Shown: piece after piece, positions 56,901 through 64,000 of the stretch
How positions within the stretch are numbered: position 1 is the first letter of the stretch
How the letters are laid out: each line of letters begins with the position of its first letter
Assembly: GCF_035582795.1 (NCBI RefSeq)
Contig: NC_134368.1
Coordinates: forward strand, 11,743,501 to 11,807,500
Direction: 5' to 3'
DNA length: 64,000 bases
Origin: Mycteria americana
Lineage: Eukaryota; Chordata; Aves; Ciconiiformes; Ciconiidae
Notes under the pieces: model-generated
The model's database searches: none
What the model was told of the DNA's origin: nothing
What the model saw: only the letters and a program-made list of their open reading frames with translations
Program-made: the position numbers and the translations under genes

Positions 56901-59900
56901 TCTGAATCAGCCTTTCTAAATAGATTCTTCCTCAGACCCCTGGAAGCACCGATCTCTACCGTAGTCTTTGCAGTGAGGCAAGAAACACTCACTGATTCTT
57001 CAGTGACTAAATATGCTTTTCCAGACCACCACCATCACCAAGACGTTACTTAGTTTTCTTGCCCCAAAGTGGGATGTGTCATAACTTTATTAGCTTTACA
57101 TGGACATTTTTCAAGACCGAGCAGGTGTAAGGAAGAAAAGATGATGCTTGTTCCAGGAAAGCAAAATGTTAAATTACAGGTTATAAACACAATTTTGGAA
57201 TATATTAAACAACACAAATCCCCGTGAGCTGTTCCTGCATCTTCCACATAGAATTCTAAAAACTTGTAAAAATATGTTTTAGCTGGTAAGCTACAAGAAC
57301 TCTCCACTGTGTAATTTGCCAGTTGTATCCCATCTCTGGGTAAGCACCTCTCGAAATATACTCATGAGGTTTTCCTGTTCCCTCTGAACACAACTGTGGC
57401 ATTTGAGGATGAGTTAGGAAGACTCCCTTTACTAAAATGCTACCTGGTCATCCCAGTCTCTGATTTGGGTAGTCACTTGTACTGTAAATTTGAAGGCTGT
57501 TTGGATGCTTAGAAAGTATTCAGGTATTAACTTCTCTGGTTATTTTTTGTATTTTCTGGGCTGTATAAGCCAGTACTGACCCTTTCTGTCCACCCTTTTC
57601 ACTTCCAAATTAAGATGTACATTATATTGTGTCTTTAACTGGTTCCTGCCTATTCAGATATCAGAACATACTTTACAAAAACCTCTTTCTTAGCTTTGCA
57701 CCGTTAACAAATTAAACATAATTAAAAATCAATCCCACAGCATCATATAATTTACGGTACCTGTGAGGTTCTTATACAAACACTAAGTCAACAATATAAA
57801 TATTAGATTAGGTAACAGGGAATTTAGGCAGTCTCCTCCCTTCCCTCCCATATTTTGTTTCCAGTGCCATGGAAAGACTGTGGGAAGAAAAGAAGAGCAA
57901 CCACTTTCAATAGTTAGGAGAAAGAAGCATGCAAAGCAGGTAAACACACAAAATACAAACACAGCAGTGAACATGTTGGTATATGATATGCATTGTTCAG
58001 TCTGCTGTTACTGTTTCCCTGGAAGGCACTAAAACATTGAAATGCTCTCTTGCAAGTGAGGATCAAATCATAGTTTCCTAAATGTATCTCACAGCCATGA
58101 GCTTCACAAGCTATCCATTTAACCAGGAATGAGCACCAGCACTCACCTGCTGGTAGCAAATTTGCATGACTGATACACTGAATCCGCAGAAGATCTTCTT
58201 GTGTTTTAAGATACCTAACTATGTTTTGCAACATGAATGATGTTTCTCCAGCACTAGAGTCTTAGATCCTTTGGTAGCAAGTACTACGTGAAGCTTTTCC
58301 TACAGCTGGAGAATTTATGAGATCTTTCTGCCTTGCAGATTTTCTGTGTGAGATCATGGTTCACAATTCAAGAAACTGTTCTTCTGGCCACCTATTTTTT
58401 GTGATGACAGTAAGAGCATAATCATCTTTGAAATGTCAACTCTTCTGTCATCTTGAACAGAAAAATGACCAATAGTGCCACAGTTTGTTAGGGAAAACAC
58501 TCAGATGGTATTATCACATAGGTCTTATTTCCAAAGGAAATCAGTTGAAAAATAGACATGAAGTGTCATTAAGAATGTTGAAGTTACAATTTCCTGTTAC
58601 AAAACTAGATAAAACCACTAATCAATGCATGTGTATGAAGCTCTGCTACTGGTTCACAGCATAAAATTATTAAATTATATCAATAATAATTACTAGACGA
58701 TTAAAAACTGGTTTTACTTCCACAAGTACATATCAAGTACATACCCTAACTAATTTCAAACTGTCAATTTCCTTTTATATTGTCTGCAGCTAAGAAAATT
58801 CTGGAAATTTTTGCCATTGTCCATAAAATCTTACTCTGTGGAATTAAATTTGTATTTTGCCTGAAATTTGTATTTTGCTCATTTCCTCAAGCTCACGCTA
58901 TTCTTTGCATATGATGTACTCGTATATTGTGTCTAAATTTTATGTCACCAGGAAAGTTTATTGGCATACTTTTCTTCTGGTTGATGTCATTTGTGAAAAC
59001 ATTAGCTAACATCAGTTCCAAGACTGATTCTTTAAAAACTCCAAAAAGTAGAATCCTGCCATCCCTGTCAACACTTAGGCTTTCTCCAATTCCTTACTTA
59101 TCTTAGAATTTTTGCCTCAATTTCTAAGTCTCAGTTTTAAGACAGTATTACAGGCTTTGCACCATATTCAGTGCTTCACTGAAAGATTAGATCTATTTTA
59201 TATCTTATTGTGAAATTCTTGGGTCTTAGCTCTCAACCCCAGATCATCTTTCTTTATTCTTTAAAAGACACCTGCCACTTACCAAGTGCTTCATGCTTTA
59301 CCTTGATTGTAGTCATAAGCTGAAAAAGTGTGCCTGTGATTATTTATCGAAGCTAAAATGTTATTCAAAGGCAAAACTGCAGCTTTCGTTTCTAGAAACT
59401 ATAAGTTCAATCTACCGGATAACCATGTGTTTAGGGTTATGATATTAGATGCATAGTGTCTATGAGTCACCCATATTTTTTTATGTCAGATCCAAAAGTA
59501 TAGCTCTCTTTTGATACTTTGTACTCCAGAGTCTTGCCTCCAGAGGAAAAAGGTGAAGGAACAGCATCTGAAAATTAAATACCACGTGGAGAACACGACA
59601 ATTCGTCTTTCCTGTCTTGGAATTAGAGTTTAATTACAATCAAAGAACTCTTCAATCTAAATTGCAATTGCAGATTTTACAGCCACATCTGATGGTTCAT
59701 GTCTTGCAAGTAGTTTCATAGCATGATTCACATCAGTTTATACTCAGCTTGGTAATAATACTTCTCTAAGAAAGAGCTCCAGCTGAGATGACGGGCAACG
59801 TTTTTGAAATCCTCAGGGCTTCACTAGTTTGAGTTTGTTTCTCCTCCAGTTTTCAGATATGATATTGTCCCACAGCTGTGCAAGCCTGATGGCAAAAGTC

Positions 59901-62900
59901 TGCTTTTTACTTTTATTGGTCAACCCCAGTTGGAAAAATCAGAAACTGTAGCTTTTATGAATTGTCATAGCAAATGGTGCGGTTTATCTAGTCAAGCAGG
60001 TCACAAAATACGCACACTCTGTCCATAAGAAACCTGGATGATTCTTTGTTGGACAAAATGATAGTGGGGTATACCAATAAATGTATTACACCGATATCGG
60101 TCTTGCCGTACATCAATATCATATAGTTTTAGTTTTTTGTGATGAGGGAGTTGGCTAGGAAACATTATTGTGTTTTAACGACTTGGCCAGCTGGAACTGT
60201 TTCAGCTCTGGATCTGCGGTCTTAACCCAAACTGGGCACAGCTGGAAATGTTTCCTCTTTTCTAAAAGCCAAGCTCCTTTCTGTATAATAAAGAAAAGAA
60301 TCTAAGCCAGAGAAGGCTAGAGAACAGGAGAGAAAGCATAAGCAGGCTCAGGTAGAATTAAAAATAAAAAGCAAGAATAGTGACTGTAGCGGGTTGGTTT
60401 CATGTAGCAATTAAAATATTGATGAATCCAGATTTTTCAGCCTCAGATACAAAGGAAAAGCAAATTTTTGCTTGCACATATTAGAAAATGAATTGTCACT
60501 AATTTCACCCATCTAATTTGAGGATCCTTCTTTCTGAAATTAGGGGAGAGAAATCCAGGCCTAAATGTTTTGTTGTTTCCACTGTGCTCTTGATTTCGTC
60601 TGAATGTGTATTTGCATAACAACATCGATAGAGAGCTATCCTGGTTATAGGAAGGGCATTGTATTTCTATTAAACTCATTATACACTGGTATTAGTGAAT
60701 TATGAAGCAAGCCTAACCTTTGTCTTTTCCTCATCTTCAAAACTGGCGTAATACTCAAGTCTTTTCATAAAGGTTGATGAGTAACAACTCATGGGTACTT
60801 ATGTAACACTTCTGGGTCCTCACAAAGAAAGCATAAAAGAAGCTTAGCCCCTGAGCTGCATTTAAATTTCCTCTATTGTTTAACAATCTCAAAGCTTTTT
60901 ATAAATATTATCAGTTGAATGCTCAGAACACGGGGGATTATAGCCTGTTTGCCTGAAGACTATTCCAAGGGAGAGCTCATGTGCCCAGCATCTTGTCTTA
61001 TTGTTTCCAAGCTGAGAAGATACTGAGATACCCCAAATCCCAATTCTGCTGCCCGTCACATAGTGCTTGCTTCACACGCTTTCATAGCAGGTGTGCTTCG
61101 TGGTCCACCTGATCAATTTTGAAGTCAAAATGAATATGTTTCCTTGGTCTCACATCTCCAAAGGGATTAGTATCATCAAGATCACCCTAAATGACTCCTA
61201 CAAGCTGATGAGCACAAACATAATATGATTTGGAGGCTCCAATTTTAAGATTGTTTTAATAGCTTCAAGGTGGTCACATGCTTTCACAACTACTTGTTGT
61301 ATACCAGTACACAACAAATCTAAGTGCAATCCTATTTCTTCTCCCACCAGTTTATGTGAATGCCTCTTTACAGCAATCATCTTTTACACAAAAGCAACAC
61401 ATTTCAATGCCCTTACTTCAAAGCGAATGCTGCCAGAGAAAACATACCAGTATGAATACTTAGATTGTTATAGGAAATGCTGGAATAAGGAGTTTGACTT
61501 AAACCCATCAAACAATTTTGATTTTGAGAAATTATTTTTTTTTATTTCCTTGCAGACTATGTGTTCACTTCAATTTACATCAAAGCAGGGTATTTATTAG
61601 TAAGTGGCATTACATCAGAGTGGTCAGCACACAAAAGTGATTGTTCTCTGTGTGCCACAGAATGTTGAGAATGCCTTTCGAAGATTTGAAGGGCGGCAGC
61701 AGCAGCAGTTTGAGAGAAGAAGGGTGGTTTCTTAATCAAACACAGCAAATCCAACCAAAAGCTCCCTTCTGTCTAGGCAAGTGACTTGCCTGAATTTGGT
61801 GGGGAGGACCAGAATACATACTGATACAATGAAACTGTATAGGGAGGCTTCCTTCAAGAAGGAAGAAATGCCATAAAGACAGCTTTTAGAACACTATATT
61901 GACTTTTCAAAGAGGATTCAACTGTGTTAAAAATGAGATATGTGAATGTATTGCTTTTCCTCTGGTGCTTCAAAAATACAATTTTCAACCTCTTGACTGG
62001 AACAAACATGCAATCGTTTCGCTTCTTGTCAGGTCTATGTCTCTGTCAGATGTTCTTTAGAAAGGCTATTTGGCAGATGTATGAAACAACATGTATAAAA
62101 AATCTTAAAAAGTTTCAGGATAGTGTTAGATAGCTGTGTAAGCTACTGATCAAATGGGCAATTGCAAACATTTCGTGGCACATTGTGCTATCTTCTGTTG
62201 TATCACCTCTGCCTTTCTAGGTCTAAAACTAGACCCCTGAGGAAAGACTGGGGTGTATGTGTTAATATTCCCTGCTCTTACAAGCGAAGTTTCAGCAGCA
62301 AGGCTGAACCCACTTCCATAGCAGGTTTCAGAGCAAAAATGTGTGGCAAAAATAGTTTACTGACACTTCGTATGCATTAAGAGATGTTAACTTTACAGAA
62401 TATTAAATCTGTTATGAGCAATTGCCCTCTTGGTAAGTCATCCATTTTACCATTTATTGTATTCTGTGCCAGCCAAATTATTACCATTTCAGAACAACAT
62501 GCCAAAAATCAGCTCAGGCAGAAGTTTACAACTCACAGAAATGGGGCCTATGAAATTCATGAGAGCTTTGGAAACCAACCTATACAAGTCTAAGTACATC
62601 ACAATTTCAGAAAGACAACAATCATTACAATTTATTTTATTACTATTTAACCAGCCAATAAAGGAGGCCTCTGGTATATTTGAATCCTTCATAAGGCTTT
62701 AGACTGTAGTTTCTTGTAGATAGCAGGCTTTACTGAAGATCAGCGTAAAAAGAGATGTACTCATGATTTACGCCAAAAAATTCGACCTCTGGGAATGTTT
62801 AGAGATTTCAAAAGAGAAAAGGCAGAATGGTAGCACATTAGATCACAACAGCTGTTCTACATCGAGTGAAAGGTCTTTTTATGGTTGAAGTGTTAAATGT

Positions 62901-64000
62901 AATTTGCAGGAATATGCTTTAATGCTTAAGATATGTACATTGTTTTATAGTTGCTTTTAACCAATTAAAAAAAATGCAGAGTGCTTATGCACGTCCATTA
63001 ATAACTATGCAAATATGATATTTTACAAAAATGTAATTTATTTCTTCTAACTTGGTATCACAAAGATCAAAATTGTATTTGGAGTTTTAAATAAATATCC
63101 TTTTTGTCATTAGGTAGAATGGAAAAGTCAAATGTGTAAGGTTCAAAGCCACACAGACAGACGTTTCATGAGATAATGCTGTCTAGTAATATAATTTTTG
63201 TCAATTCTGCCAGGCCGAGTTAACAAATTAGAAAATCTCTGTGCAATATAAAAGTCTTCACCCCTGTCAATAGTTATTAATGTAATTCTGTTTACTCTTT
63301 CTCCTAGGCTTTTGAACCTCTCACTTTGTTATGCTGCTTTTGCCATCTTGAGATTCAGTCAATAAGTTCCCAGTGAGCATTGCTATACTGTTAATATATT
63401 TAATTATCAGATATTTGTTATTTCCTTATCTAAAAAGGATGGCTTACAACAGTACATTTCTCTCTGAGATGAGTGTATAGATTTTGGATTTTAGTGGTTT
63501 ACACAATGCTTTTAGAGGAAGTATTCACATAATTTAGAGCAGTTAAAAAGTTTACACTATTTTGGCACATGTTCCTCTATTAAGAGCAGGCATATATTTT
63601 GACTCTCATATACTCAGTCCTTTAGTTCTTCTGCCTATATAGCAAGCAAAGAAAAGAGCAAGTCTATGCAGGTGCCAAAACCAATTTTTACCACAAGACC
63701 CCTGCACTCCCTGGCAATGTATGCTGGGTTCTGGCACTAGGGGAAGGCAAAGTGAAGGATTTTTTCCTGTGATGTGACTCTGGCCTCTCAAGAAGCAATG
63801 TGCTATAGTTCCACAGCATAGGATTCATCCATTCCCGTTTTATTTTGTCTTGCGGAAGGCAGCAAGAGTGCAAGGGACTCCTGTTCTGAAGGTCACAGAG
63901 GCTGCTGTGCACTACCCCGTACTATTCTATCACTTCTGCTCGAACACCATTGACTGTAGCCAGGGCTCTTCTGTCACGCAGGCAAATAACACTGCCAGAC

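Larger units (their letters stand above)
42586..64000. other. AT-rich intergenic DNA, no gene seen
   Basis: About 21 kb in which I recognise no exon, RNA gene or nameable transposon. Open frames up to 173 codons (44561-45082) have no domain and are rich in random hydrophobic and cysteine content. Small features are a TTTG-rich run at about 43064-43121, a period-17 AT-rich tandem at about 50276-50352 and a 31-bp duplication at about 53912-53973. A gene-poor tract beyond LRPAP1 agrees with the vertebrate arrangement toward ADRA2C. Confidence 0.5.

Overview
This window is nuclear DNA from a bird. The evidence is chicken-repeat-1 (CR1) retrotransposons with the avian 3' octamer repeats (ATTCTGTG type), an avian endogenous-retroviral LTR family, compact vertebrate genes with canonical splice sites, and an avian CC chemokine signal peptide. 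Most of the window is AT-rich intron or intergenic DNA. I can support four genes or gene remnants.

Layout. (1) 1-2705, + strand: the last two coding exons of a docking-type adaptor with tyrosine motifs, probably DOK7. I infer this mainly from the convergent DOK7-LRPAP1 order known in vertebrates. (2) 2706-15238: intergenic or 3'UTR sequence with no gene I can defend. (3) 15239-27286, - strand: all eight coding exons of LRPAP1 (RAP), an ER chaperone of LDL-receptor-family proteins. It reads as an intact 351-residue protein ending in HNEL. Its CpG-rich promoter carries a ZNF143/THAP11-like element next to the start codon. (4) 28.8-31.7 kb: a solo LTR followed by a CR1 copy with much of its reverse transcriptase. 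(5) About 33.8-38.6 kb: a visibly GC-rich island lying between two minus-strand CR1 fragments. It holds a decayed PHF7/G2E3-like extended-PHD gene, an apparently intact three-exon CC chemokine (95 aa), and a second copy of that chemokine's promoter and start codon, cut after three codons by a CR1. That CR1 is itself interrupted by a second LTR with a 5-bp target duplication. (6) 39.7-64 kb: AT-rich DNA with one further CR1 tail, small tandem repeats and palindromes, and no gene I can support.

The genes do not form a pathway. DOK7 (neuromuscular-junction adaptor) and LRPAP1 are neighbours by old synteny. The chemokine/PHF7-like island looks like a later insertion or a local remnant, because the MIP-type CC chemokines I know of in birds lie in a cluster on another chromosome. 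This island is the most interesting part of the window. I saw no CRISPR array, operon, tRNA or rRNA.
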